From contig CAJTVD010000032.1 of NCBI GenBank assembly GCA_910579495.1, positions 1 to 38,646 on the forward strand: 38,646 nt of DNA. The letters are read 5' to 3'. Positions 16,400 through 24,482 of this stretch are shown piece after piece. Origin of the DNA: an uncultured Lachnospiraceae bacterium. Its GTDB lineage: Bacteria > Bacillota > Clostridia > Lachnospirales > Lachnospiraceae. A model generated the notes under the pieces. It was given only the letters and a program-made list of their open reading frames with translations, was not told the origin of the DNA and made no database searches. Each line of letters starts with the position of its first letter. Within the stretch, counting starts at the first letter, position 1. A program made the position numbers and the translations under genes.

Positions 16400-17182
16400 T
16401 TAAAGTTTATTGATTTTGTCTTTTATCCTGCGTTTTATCTTAAACCATAAGGATGAAGAATATTGCTCATTTTTAACCAGCAATTCGTAAGCATCCATAA
16501 CTCCGGCGAAATAGCAAAATCCGAAAAGCCCTGTTGCAAGCCCCAAAAACACAAAGGAATGGTATTCCGACCAGGCAAACTTGCCGCTCATAGTGAAAGA
16601 AACTGCCAGGATACCGACGATAAATAAAATAATACTTGGTACTAACGAAACGGCATAAATTCTCTTTTTTGCCTGGTACAGGTGAGACAATTCTTGCAGA
16701 TACCCATAGTCAAGTATCAGGGGCTCTTCTTTCAGTACTTTATATTGTTCCTGTTCTGAAAATGAGCCTAAAACAAAAGAACTGATGCCAACGATAATAA
16801 AAATTGCCATTCCCAAAAAACGCCATGTCATATTAGAGGGAAACATGGCATATGGTATTCCCGCCATTGCCCATGACATAAATCCTATGCCAAGATATCT
16901 GCTTATTTTTTTCTGGTTTGCAATATACCCTGTTGCCATTTCCCTGCTTACATAATATCCTCTCTCATTTACCATGCCAGAGGATTTCTCATCCTTCAAT
17001 AGAAAATCTGTGGATGTTTCAAAGATATTGGATAATTGTAATAACTTTTCTGTTTCCGGAAATCCTTGGTTGTTTTCCCACTTGCTAATTGCCTGCCTGG
17101 TTGTTCCGATTTGTTCAGCCAGTGCCTCCTGTGAAAGCCCTTTTTCTTTTCTTAACTTAAACAATTTTTCTCCGAATGCCAT
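16400..17182 (-). CDS. XRE-family transcriptional regulator with C-terminal membrane domain
   Basis: A 260-residue protein. Residues 6-62 form a Cro/C1-type helix-turn-helix (FKLRKEKGLSQEALAEQIGT, RQAISKWENNQGFP). The remainder has about four hydrophobic segments, for example around FLGMAIFIIVGISSFVLGSF and PSIILFIVGILAVSF. This layout, an N-terminal HTH with a membrane-anchored tail, is common in Firmicutes and suggests regulation linked to membrane state. The ATG at 17182 has GGAGGA upstream. A GATAG...CTATC inverted repeat (17211-17227) lies in its 5' region and could be an autoregulatory operator. Confidence 0.88.
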   Translation of the reverse strand: MAFGEKLFKLRKEKGLSQEALAEQIGTTRQAISKWENNQGFPETEKLLQLSNIFETSTDFLLKDEKSSGMVNERGYYVSREMATGYIANQKKISRYLGIGFMSWAMAGIPYAMFPSNMTWRFLGMAIFIIVGISSFVLGSFSEQEQYKVLKEEPLILDYGYLQELSHLYQAKKRIYAVSLVPSIILFIVGILAVSFTMSGKFAWSEYHSFVFLGLATGLFGFCYFAGVMDAYELLVKNEQYSSSLWFKIKRRIKDKINKL

Positions 17183-17210
17183 ATAGATGTCCTCCTTGAT
17201 TTGGTTTTGA

Positions 17211-17267
17211 TAGGTTAATTCTATCGGATCAGGCTGTAATTTTCTATCTTTTCTGAATTGCACATTG
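17211..17267 (-). promoter_or_regulatory. Promoter and possible operator of the XRE gene
   Basis: On the minus strand a perfect TTGACA (17267-17262), a 17-bp spacer and GATAGA. Downstream lies the inverted repeat GATAG-(7)-CTATC at 17211-17227, placed where an autorepressor could bind. Confidence 0.45.
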
Positions 17268-17415
17268 TCAACGTTGGGTTGCGGATATGTTATTTTCAAA
17301 AAATATGATAAGTTTTCCTTTGGGAACAAGGGGATTGGAGGGGATGCTCTAATAAGGATGATATACGAAGAGAAAACAAAAGAATTTGAAAAGGTGGCCA
17401 AAAGATACAGGAAAC

Positions 17416-17452
17416 AACAAACGCCGTCACGCTCTGCGAGACGGCTTATTGT
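17416..17452 (-). repeat. 37-bp palindromic repeat, single copy
   Basis: One unit of the family also found at 28984-29094 and 37623-37733. Read on the minus strand it starts ACAATAAGCCG and ends GACGGCGTTTGTT, with the inner CTCGCAGAG. It directly follows the T-run of the tRNA-Thr terminator. Confidence 0.85.
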
Positions 17453-17487
17453 AAAAAACTGAAAACCTAAAAGAAAGGCTTTCAGCT
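17453..17487 (-). terminator. Terminator of tRNA-Thr
   Basis: On the minus strand CTGAAAGCCT pairs with AGGTTTTCAG (10 bp, one G-U) with a 7-nt loop, followed by six T. It sits 14 nt past the tRNA 3' end. Confidence 0.85.
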
Positions 17488-17498
17488 AGTCATTAAAA

Positions 17499-17571
17499 AG
17501 CTGCTGACGGGAATCGGACCCGTGACCTCCGCACTACCAATGCGACGCTCTACCGACTGAGCCACAGCAGC
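17499..17571 (-). tRNA. tRNA-Thr (GGT anticodon)
   Basis: On the minus strand the acceptor GCTGCTG pairs with CAGCAGC. The D arm is GCTC/GAGC. The anticodon stem TCGCA/TGCGG encloses the loop TTGGTAG, giving anticodon GGT (Thr, reading ACC/ACT). The T arm ACGGG/CCCGT encloses TCCGATT. The CCA end is not encoded. It has its own promoter and terminator and is a single-gene transcription unit. Confidence 0.95.
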
Positions 17572-17605
17572 CTGTTCAGATTGCTTACCGCAACCGACAT
17601 ATAAT

Positions 17606-17634
17606 ACAATAACAGAATTTTTGCTGTTTGTCAA
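17606..17634 (-). promoter_or_regulatory. Promoter of tRNA-Thr
   Basis: Minus strand: TTGACA (17634-17629), a 17-bp spacer and TATTGT (17611-17606), about 35 nt before the mature tRNA 5' end. Confidence 0.75.
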
Positions 17635-17669
17635 CAAGATTTTTCTTTTTTATTTTCTTTTTCTTTTGC

Positions 17670-17698
17670 TTGCATATAAACCCTCCAAATTATAAAAT
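17670..17698 (+). promoter_or_regulatory. Promoter of the papain-like/MATE/xpt genes
   Basis: TTGCAT, a 17-bp spacer and TAAAAT, with the RBS GGGGGAAGG about 25 nt downstream. It is divergent from the tRNA promoter. Confidence 0.55.
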
Positions 17699-17732
17699 AA
17701 TATGGGAAAGCGATGCAGGGAGGGGGAAGGTT

Positions 17733-18503
17733 ATGAAAATAGCTGGCCTTACCAGGGAGTATATCCAGGTAAGAAGAAATAAGGATGAGATTACCTACGG
17801 CGGGGACCAGGGATTTTTCGCAGGGGCTTTGGCAGATTCCCCGGACGGCAGGAAGTGCCGTTTAGGTTGTGGTGTTACTGCTTTTGGGGATCTTCTGCTG
17901 TACCTGGCAAATAATGGCCCCCAATATCACATAAAGGAAAATGAAGAATACACCAACCGTGTCCTTTCCCTGGAAGAGTATAAGTCCTATTATAATTGGG
18001 TATATGATTTTTTAGGAGGGATACCGCCTAAAGCAAACAGGGGATTAAGCGGTATCCGCCTGCAGGGAAGGTTCAACCAAATGGCCCACAGGCAGGGATG
18101 GAAGCTGCGGGCAAGGTGGGGAATCAGCGGCAGGAGGATGTATGGCAGGATACTTGAAATGCTGCATGAAGATCTTCCGGTGATATTGTGCATTCCCATA
18201 ATGCTTGAGAAAAGGAAGAAAGATGACGGGATTATTTTCTATAAGAAGGACAGGGGACAGTACCGCAAAATACAGAGGGTAAACGCCCACTATATCACTG
18301 TAACCGGCGTGATAACGGAAGACGGGGGGCCATATCTGGAGATTGCATCCTGGGGGAAAAAGTTTTATATCAACTGGCAGGAATATGAGACGCTGATACA
18401 TACCCACTTTCTGGGAACGGTATTAGGGAACATTCTTTATATCAGGCGCAGGGGGAAAAGTAAGGAAAGACAGGCAGATGGGAGTAAAGATGAAAAAATA
18501 TAG
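17733..18503 (+). CDS. Papain-like (C39-like) cysteine-peptidase-fold protein, function unknown
   Basis: A 256-residue protein without a signal peptide or clear membrane segment. It has the order of a papain-type fold: Cys46 in CRLGCGVTAFGDLL (compare GCGPTA in C39-like peptidases), then His186 in VNAHYITVTGVI, then a segment EIASWGKKFYINW. The last resembles the papain NSWG motif with Asn replaced by Ala (residues 205-208), so the catalytic triad may be altered. I do not recognise a named subfamily. The ATG at 17733 follows GGGGGAAGG. The next gene, a MATE exporter, begins before this one ends, so the two are translationally coupled and may act together, possibly on a small molecule or peptide. 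Confidence 0.7.
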   Translation: MKIAGLTREYIQVRRNKDEITYGGDQGFFAGALADSPDGRKCRLGCGVTAFGDLLLYLANNGPQYHIKENEEYTNRVLSLEEYKSYYNWVYDFLGGIPPKANRGLSGIRLQGRFNQMAHRQGWKLRARWGISGRRMYGRILEMLHEDLPVILCIPIMLEKRKKDDGIIFYKKDRGQYRKIQRVNAHYITVTGVITEDGGPYLEIASWGKKFYINWQEYETLIHTHFLGTVLGNILYIRRRGKSKERQADGSKDEKI

Positions 18504-19914
18504 TATGCTTACAGACAGTCCGGGCAAATCCTTGTTTTATTTTGCCCTTCCCATGATTTTGGGAAATCTTTTCCAACAATTTTATTCTATGGTAGATTCC
18601 ATTATCGTAGGGCAGTTTGTGGGGGAGGACGCACTGGCGGCAGTGGGGGCGTCTTATTCCCTGACCACGGTTTTTATTATGATTGCCATTGGCGGCGGCA
18701 TTGGGGCGTCAGTGATCACCTCCCAGTACCTTGGGGCAGCCCTTTACCGGAAAATGAAAACTTCTGTGTATACGGCGCTGATCAGCTTCCTTTCGGTGAG
18801 TATCCTCCTGGGGTGCTTTGGGCTGGCCTTTGGCAGGGGCATATTGACAGCGCTCCATACGCCGGAGAATATTCTGGCGGACGCCATGCTGTACCTGGAA
18901 ATTTATTTTTTGGGGCTGCCCTTCCTTTTTATGTATAATATTTTGTCCTCTGTATTTAATGCCCTGGGAAATTCCAGGACGCCTCTTTACCTGCTGATTT
19001 TTTCCTCGCTGCTTAATATCGTGATGGACCTGGCGCTGGTATGGGGATGTGGCTTTGGCATTGGGGGAGCGGCGGTAGCTACGGTAATTGCCCAGGGAAT
19101 ATCGGCGGTGATTTCTTTCCTGCTGCTTATGGGCTCCCTGAAAAACTATGGGCAGGAAGGGCAGGGGGAAGAGATGGCCAAGCCCAGGGAGGAACTGCGC
19201 ATGGCCCAGGAAAAGGAGGGAGCCCCTAAGGGCAAACCAGTGCTGTTTGACATTTCTATGCTGGGGAATATGGTCAAGGTGGCGGTTCCGTCCATGCTGC
19301 AGCAATCTATTGTTTCTATTGGCATGCTGCTGGTGCAGTCCGTGGTAAACGGCTTTGGCTCTTCTGTGCTGGCAGGATATACAGCGGGGATGCGGATAGA
19401 GTCTGTGTGCATAGTGCCTATGATAGCTTCAGGCAACGCAGTTTCCACATTTACTGCCCAGAACCTTGGGGCAGGGTGCCCGGAACGGGTGAAAAAGGGG
19501 TATTTTGCGGCGGCCAGGATGGTAGCGGTATTTGGGGTGGCGATCTGCCTGGTGCTGAGCCTGTTCCATGAGGGCATTATCCGTGCATTCCTGGAGGCGG
19601 ACAGCGATGCGGCGGCTTTTGAGACGGGAAATTCCTACCTTATCTTTATTGCATTCTTTTTTGTATTCATCGGGCTGAAGGCGATTACGGACGGCGTATT
19701 GCGGGGAGCCGGGGATGTGGTGGTCTTTACGCTGGCGAACCTGGTGAATTTGGGGATACGTGTGGCCTTTGCTTTTACCTTTGCACCCATTCTGGGGGTA
19801 CAGGCAGTGTGGTTCGCCGTACCGATTGGGTGGGCGGCGAACTATGTGATTTCCTTTATCCGGTATCTGTCCGGTAAATGGAGCCGCAAGAAACTGATAA
19901 AGGCAGAAAAATAA
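18490..19914 (+). CDS. MATE-family efflux transporter
   Basis: A 474-residue membrane protein with twelve predicted membrane segments in two halves. The MATE-type opening is LFYFALPMILGNLFQQFYSM followed by VDSIIVGQFVGEDALAAVG. A hydrophilic loop at about residues 220-250 separates the halves. The ATG at 18490 has GGGAG 5 nt upstream; an in-frame ATG at 18478 is possible. It overlaps the end of the papain-like gene by 14 bp and is followed 71 nt later by xpt. It predictably exports organic cations, drugs or metabolites; the placement before a purine-salvage gene hints at purine-related export, but that is inference. Confidence 0.9.
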   Translation: MKKYSMLTDSPGKSLFYFALPMILGNLFQQFYSMVDSIIVGQFVGEDALAAVGASYSLTTVFIMIAIGGGIGASVITSQYLGAALYRKMKTSVYTALISFLSVSILLGCFGLAFGRGILTALHTPENILADAMLYLEIYFLGLPFLFMYNILSSVFNALGNSRTPLYLLIFSSLLNIVMDLALVWGCGFGIGGAAVATVIAQGISAVISFLLLMGSLKNYGQEGQGEEMAKPREELRMAQEKEGAPKGKPVLFDISMLGNMVKVAVPSMLQQSIVSIGMLLVQSVVNGFGSSVLAGYTAGMRIESVCIVPMIASGNAVSTFTAQNLGAGCPERVKKGYFAAARMVAVFGVAICLVLSLFHEGIIRAFLEADSDAAAFETGNSYLIFIAFFFVFIGLKAITDGVLRGAGDVVVFTLANLVNLGIRVAFAFTFAPILGVQAVWFAVPIGWAANYVISFIRYLSGKWSRKKLIKAEK

Positions 19915-19985
19915 AATATACGAAACTGGAACAGGGTCTGCCCCAGTGTTGGAAGGGCAGATACCGGGCCGGAACAGGAGGAAGT

Positions 19986-20564
19986 ATGAAACTTTTGGAG
20001 GACCGTATCAGGCAGGACGGTAATGTTAAACCGGGCAATGTCCTGAAGGTAGACAGTTTTTTGAACCATCAGATGGATGTGGGACTGTTTAATGAGATGG
20101 GGAAGGAATTCAGGCGTCTTTTTCCCGATGAGAGGATTAATAAGATCCTAACGATTGAAGCGTCAGGAATCGGTGTTGCCTGTATTGCTGCCCAGTATTT
20201 TCATGTGCCTGTGGTATTTGCGAAGAAATCCCAGAGCATTAATCTGGACGGAGAACAGTATGCCACGAGAATTGAGTCCTTTACCCACAAACGGGTTTAT
20301 GATGTGATCGTGGCGAAAAAGTACCTGGGCAAGGATGACCATGTGCTTATCATTGACGATTTCCTGGCAAATGGCTGTGCGGCGGCAGGGCTGATCGACC
20401 TGGTACATAGCGCCGGTGCCACAGTTGAAGGTGTGGGCATAGCTATTGAAAAGGGCTTCCAGGAAGGTGGGGCGCTTTTAAGGAGTAAAGGGGTGAGGGT
20501 GGAGTCCCTTGCCATAGTAGAGAGCATGGATGCAGGGACAGGTGAGATTACCTTCCGGGCTTAA
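19986..20564 (+). CDS. xpt: Xanthine phosphoribosyltransferase
   Basis: Converts xanthine and PRPP to XMP in purine salvage; cytoplasmic. At 192 residues it matches the usual Xpt length. The PRPP-binding motif is VLIIDDFLANGCAAAG (starting at residue 120). Other family segments are LKVDSFLNHQMD near residue 20, ILTIEASGIGVA, and VVFAKKSQSINLDGEQYAT. AGGAGG sits 4 nt before the ATG at 19986. Xpt in Bacillus is controlled by a guanine riboswitch with pbuX; here the 71-nt gap shows no such aptamer, only a GGTCTGCCC...GGGCAGATACC hairpin near 19935. It is probably cotranscribed with the MATE gene and ends at a strong terminator. Confidence 0.94.
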   Translation: MKLLEDRIRQDGNVKPGNVLKVDSFLNHQMDVGLFNEMGKEFRRLFPDERINKILTIEASGIGVACIAAQYFHVPVVFAKKSQSINLDGEQYATRIESFTHKRVYDVIVAKKYLGKDDHVLIIDDFLANGCAAAGLIDLVHSAGATVEGVGIAIEKGFQEGGALLRSKGVRVESLAIVESMDAGTGEITFRA

Positions 20565-20577
20565 AATGGAAGATTTG

Positions 20578-20609
20578 AAAAAAGGATGCCTTACAGGACA
20601 TCCTTTTTT
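20578..20609. terminator. Bidirectional terminator between xpt and the PBP gene
   Basis: AAAAAAGGATG and CATCCTTTTTT pair perfectly with a 10-nt loop, between convergent genes. Confidence 0.9.
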
Positions 20610-20655
20610 CATGCTTGGCGGTGCCTGTTGGCGCACCGCCCTGTCTGTTTAATTT

Positions 20656-23382
20656 TTACTCCGCTGCCCCGTTGCTGTCGTCGGGGGGAGGCGCCGGTGC
20701 CCCTTCCGGCTGCGAAGCCGCTGCCTGGGCGGCGGCCTGTGCCTGGATAGCTGCTTCAATTTCAAGCCGCTGTTGTTCCACAATTCCTTCAACACCGGGC
20801 TGGGTCATAAACTCAATGGTGTGAGGGCAGGTGTTTGTCTGGTTTTGGGGCACTGCAATGTTGGATACCGTCCCGTCAGGGTTGGTAATCTGCTGGGTAA
20901 CGGAAGCGCTTTGCTGCAGGGCAGGATGCTCTATAGGCATCAGTTCCAGGACGCCGCCTACCTTAAACGGGCATGGCTCGCTGGCTGGGAGGTTGGTGTA
21001 CTGGCAGATCATGCCCTGATAGTGGACATCGCAGCTTTCCGTAGGGACGGTGCCCTCGGCGAAGTACTCACTTTTCAGGACCCCGTCGCAAAGCCCCGCA
21101 ATGGGAAGCTTGCCGGAACGGGCGCATACAGTAGCCTGCACAATGCCGCTGGAGGGCATCTGGAAGGAAGCGCTGGGAAGCTCCTCGTGGATACGCGCCA
21201 TGGTGGCACGCCAGAGCTTCTTGGCAAGGCTCCGTTCCTCGCCCTTGCGCATCTTGGTATTATTGTCATAACCTGTCCATACAGTAGCTGTATAGTAAGG
21301 GGTATAGCCTGTAAACCACAGATCATTGTAGTCGGAGGTGGTGCCGGTCTTACCGGCGATGGCCATATTGCCAAAGTTAACGGAAGTTCCGGTTCCCTGG
21401 GTAACAACGTCCATCATGGCATCGGTGAGGAGCCATGCGGTGGTTTCTTTGATTACCTGCCTGGAATTGGGCTGGGTGTTGTCCAGGATGACATTCCCGT
21501 CATGGTCAATGACCTTTGTATAAAGCTTGGGCTTAATGTAAGTCCCACCGTTGGCAATGGTTGCGTAGGAAGCATTCAGTTCCTCGTTGGTAACGCCATC
21601 GGTGATCCCACCCAGGGCAAGGGACTGCTGGATGTCGGAGAATACCTGGACTTCGCCGTTTACCGTGATTTCCTTCCGGTCAACTACGGTGGTGAAGCCA
21701 AAATTCCTGATATAGTCATATCCAAGCTGGGGGGTGATCATTGTCAGGGTTTTTACTGCAATGATGTTCATGGAATCTATAATGCCTTTTCTTAAAGAGT
21801 TCATCCCCCGGTAGCCGGAGTACCAGTTATTTACCGGCCTGCCGTTGGCATAATTGAAAGGCGCATCATTTACCATGGTAGCCAGGGTCAGCCCTGCGCT
21901 GTCAAGGGCGGGGGCATAAACCGCCACTACCTTGAAGGTGGAGCCGGGCTGGCGCTTGGTGTCGGTGGCACGGTTTAAGGTCCGGCTGCCTTCCTTGGCA
22001 CCCCGGCCGCCTACCATGGCAAGCACATAGCCAGTGTGCTGGTCCTCTATGGTGATAGACACCTGGGGCTGGGGGGTCAAACTGACCTTTTCATCAAAAA
22101 ATTCATCCCCTTCGCCGATATGGGCGTTTTTATAATCCTCAATCTGGGCGTAAGCCTCTTCCTGGGAGTTGTAAATCAGGTTAAAGGAGGGATTCTGTTC
22201 CCGGTAATAAGCCCTGAACATTTCCGTGCTGTGGTTTTCCATGGTGCCGTCCGCCTTTTTGATGGACAGCGCGTAATTTAAGTACCAGCGGGTATTGGCC
22301 GGATAATTTTCCTCATTGGAAAACACCTCGTCACAGATTGACTGGATATGAGGGTCCTGGGTGGAGAAAATTTTCAGCCCGCCGCTGTAAAGCAGGGTAA
22401 ATGCCTGGGTTTCATTGTACCCGGCGGCCAACAGGTCGTTCATTACATCGTCGGTTAATGCGTCCACAAAGTATGTATTAACCGCAGACTCCTCAGAGTC
22501 CTCATTGACAATCTGTATGCGGGAATAAACATCGTCCGCCAGCGCTTCGTCATATTCTCCCTGTGAGATGTAACCCTGTTCCAGCATATCCCCCAAAACC
22601 TTTTTCCGCCTTTTGGCGTTTTCATCAGGATGGGAAATGGGGTTGTAGCGGGAAGGGTTCTGTGTGATGCCGGCAATTACCGCGCATTCGGACAGGTTAA
22701 GAGAATTGACAGATTTATTAAAATAGCGCAGGGAGGCTGCCTGGACACCCAGCGTATTCTGTCCCAGGTTGATACTGTTCATATAGTTTAGCAGTACTTC
22801 ATCCTTTGACATGGATTTGGTCAGTTCAATGGCAAGATACTGTTCCTGTATCTTCCGCTTCATGCTGTCTGCAAAACCCGTTTCGCTGGTCCAGTCGGTA
22901 AACACATTGTTCTTTAAAAGCTGCTGTGTGATGGTGCTGGCACCCTCTGTAAAGTGGAACCCGTTGGAAATGCCCACATAGGCAGCACGGATAATTCCCT
23001 TAATGTCAATGCCGTTGTGCTCATAGAAGCGTTCGTCCTCTACTGCCACAAAGGCGTGGGCAAGGTTTTCCGGGATCATGTCCTGGGTGACAGGAATACG
23101 GTTGGAGTTCTGGGAAACCAGTTTGGCTGTCTGGTTCCCCTCCAGGTCGTAGACAAAGGTGGAGAACCCGGTGGGTGTAACCTTGATGTTTTCAATGCTG
23201 GGAGCCGTGTCGATGACACCCTTAAAGATGCCGAATGCCATGCTGAGCCCCAGAATGCCCGCCCCTAAAACAAAGAGGAGGGAAAGGTTCAAAAACGCTA
23301 AAAGTACTTTCTTACTGAGTTTGGCTGATGTTGCGTGGAGGGATTTCTGCTTGGCGCGTATCCCTTTTTTACTGTAGTTCAT
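20656..23382 (-). CDS. Class A penicillin-binding protein (PBP1A-like)
   Basis: A 908-residue bifunctional peptidoglycan synthase. A cytoplasmic basic tail is followed by one membrane segment (about 25-52). The GT51 glycosyltransferase has the catalytic Glu115 in EDERFYEHNGID and the GASTITQQLLKN motif. The transpeptidase has SxxK at Ser481-Lys484 (PGSTFKVV), the SMN motif in GIIDSMNIIAVKTL and KTGT at Lys678. The C-terminus is Ala/Gln/Pro-rich and low in complexity (QAQAAAQAAASQPEGAP). It polymerises and crosslinks glycan strands at the outer face of the membrane. It is divergent from the YigZ gene and convergent with xpt. Confidence 0.96.
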   Translation of the reverse strand: MNYSKKGIRAKQKSLHATSAKLSKKVLLAFLNLSLLFVLGAGILGLSMAFGIFKGVIDTAPSIENIKVTPTGFSTFVYDLEGNQTAKLVSQNSNRIPVTQDMIPENLAHAFVAVEDERFYEHNGIDIKGIIRAAYVGISNGFHFTEGASTITQQLLKNNVFTDWTSETGFADSMKRKIQEQYLAIELTKSMSKDEVLLNYMNSINLGQNTLGVQAASLRYFNKSVNSLNLSECAVIAGITQNPSRYNPISHPDENAKRRKKVLGDMLEQGYISQGEYDEALADDVYSRIQIVNEDSEESAVNTYFVDALTDDVMNDLLAAGYNETQAFTLLYSGGLKIFSTQDPHIQSICDEVFSNEENYPANTRWYLNYALSIKKADGTMENHSTEMFRAYYREQNPSFNLIYNSQEEAYAQIEDYKNAHIGEGDEFFDEKVSLTPQPQVSITIEDQHTGYVLAMVGGRGAKEGSRTLNRATDTKRQPGSTFKVVAVYAPALDSAGLTLATMVNDAPFNYANGRPVNNWYSGYRGMNSLRKGIIDSMNIIAVKTLTMITPQLGYDYIRNFGFTTVVDRKEITVNGEVQVFSDIQQSLALGGITDGVTNEELNASYATIANGGTYIKPKLYTKVIDHDGNVILDNTQPNSRQVIKETTAWLLTDAMMDVVTQGTGTSVNFGNMAIAGKTGTTSDYNDLWFTGYTPYYTATVWTGYDNNTKMRKGEERSLAKKLWRATMARIHEELPSASFQMPSSGIVQATVCARSGKLPIAGLCDGVLKSEYFAEGTVPTESCDVHYQGMICQYTNLPASEPCPFKVGGVLELMPIEHPALQQSASVTQQITNPDGTVSNIAVPQNQTNTCPHTIEFMTQPGVEGIVEQQRLEIEAAIQAQAAAQAAASQPEGAPAPPPDDSNGAAE

Positions 23383-23431
23383 GTCTATGCCTCCATGTAA
23401 TTGAAATCCTATTCAAAGCAAGAACAGATAA

Positions 23432-23460
23432 AGTATACCAAAATGTGGGGCTGAAATAAA
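23432..23460 (-). promoter_or_regulatory. Possible promoter of the PBP gene
   Basis: Minus strand extended -10 TGGTATACT (TATACT at 23437-23432) with a poor -35 (TTTATT) 17 bp upstream, about 50 nt before the coding start. Confidence 0.4.
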
Positions 23461-23580
23461 GTTTTTTCATATATTATTAAGAATTATTCACAATTTGATA
23501 CCCAATTATTCCCCGCTGTGTTAAACTTCAAGATAGAAAACAGGCAGAAGTTTGAGAGATAAAGGAGAAGGTTGCAGGAG

Positions 23581-24240
23581 ATGGCAGAGAATTTGAAGGA
23601 GTTTCTTCCATATAAAATAGTATATCGGCAGGGCTATGGAGAATATGAAGAAAAAAAGTCGCGGTTTATTGCCAGCGTTGCCCCGGTGGCATCAGAACAG
23701 GAGGCTATGGCCTTTATTGAATCGGTGAAAAAGAAATACTATGACGCCCGGCACAACTGCCATGCCTTTGTGGTAGGGAAAAACCGGGAGCTTACAAGAT
23801 GCAGCGACGATGGGGAGCCTTCCGGCACGGCAGGCAAGCCCATTTTGGAGGTACTTTTGGGGGCGGAGGTTACCGGGGCAGCGGTGGTGGTTACCAGATA
23901 TTTCGGCGGCGTGCTGCTGGGGACAGGGGGGTTAGTGCGGGCCTATACCAGCGCCGCCCAGGCAGGGCTGGGGAATGCGGGAATTGCCCTTATGCGTTAT
24001 GGGAAAGATATGACCATTGGGATAGATTATCCTGACCTTGGGAAGGTGCAGCATCTTTTAAGCAGCAGGGAGGTTGAAATATCAGATTCCCGGTACACGG
24101 ACAGGGTGGAGCTTGATATACGGGTTCCCATAGAAGCAGCCCAGGAGACAGAGAGGGCGCTCATTGAGGCAACCTCCGCAAGGGCGCAGGTGGCCATAAG
24201 GGGCTGTGGCTATTACATGGATAAAGCCATTGACAAATAA
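23581..24240 (+). CDS. YigZ/IMPACT-family protein (UPF0029)
   Basis: A 219-residue soluble protein. The family signature is visible: EYEEKKSRFIASVAPV, ARHNCHAFVVG, CSDDGEPSGTAGKPILEVL, TRYFGGVLLGTGGLVRAYT. The C-terminal ferredoxin-like domain follows. The family is related to the eukaryotic Impact translation regulator; in bacteria the role is not established. The ATG at 23581 lies about 13 nt after AAAGGAG; a TTG at 23572 is the alternative start. It stands alone, divergent from PBP1A. Confidence 0.92.
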   Translation: MAENLKEFLPYKIVYRQGYGEYEEKKSRFIASVAPVASEQEAMAFIESVKKKYYDARHNCHAFVVGKNRELTRCSDDGEPSGTAGKPILEVLLGAEVTGAAVVVTRYFGGVLLGTGGLVRAYTSAAQAGLGNAGIALMRYGKDMTIGIDYPDLGKVQHLLSSREVEISDSRYTDRVELDIRVPIEAAQETERALIEATSARAQVAIRGCGYYMDKAIDK

Positions 24241-24374
24241 GCCCCTCTGGGCTAAAGTGAAAAGGACAGGCACCCGGATTACATAATTGTTTTCAGGCAG
24301 CGCATACGGGAAGCCACAAAATTACATGCAACTACGTTAACAAACAGGCAATTTTCAGAAAGGTGGTGGTTTTT

Positions 24375-24482
24375 ATGAAGAGTATGACGTCGGGCAGTAC
24401 AGATATTCCCCCTCATGAACGGGACATAAAAATCACATATAAAGGAGAATTGCCATGGAAAAAATCAGGGATTTTGAAGTAG
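24375..24482 (+). CDS. Candidate 35-residue leader peptide overlapping mgtE
   Basis: A small open frame with AAAGGTGG about 8 nt before its ATG. It encodes a peptide beginning MKSMTSGSTDIPPHERDIK, with two consecutive prolines at 12-13, and ends at a TAG 28 nt inside mgtE in a different frame. Its translation would therefore run through the mgtE RBS (AAAGGAG near 24441). Leader peptides that respond to Mg2+ are known upstream of enterobacterial Mg2+ transporters. Whether this one is translated is unknown; it may be chance. Confidence 0.35.
   Translation: MKSMTSGSTDIPPHERDIKITYKGELPWKKSGILK

Noticed and set aside
19915..19985. Guanine riboswitch upstream of xpt
   Set aside because: The gap is 71 nt, with no purine aptamer core; only a simple hairpin is seen.
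24241..24454. M-box magnesium riboswitch upstream of mgtE
   Set aside because: I could not find the conserved M-box core in this gap.
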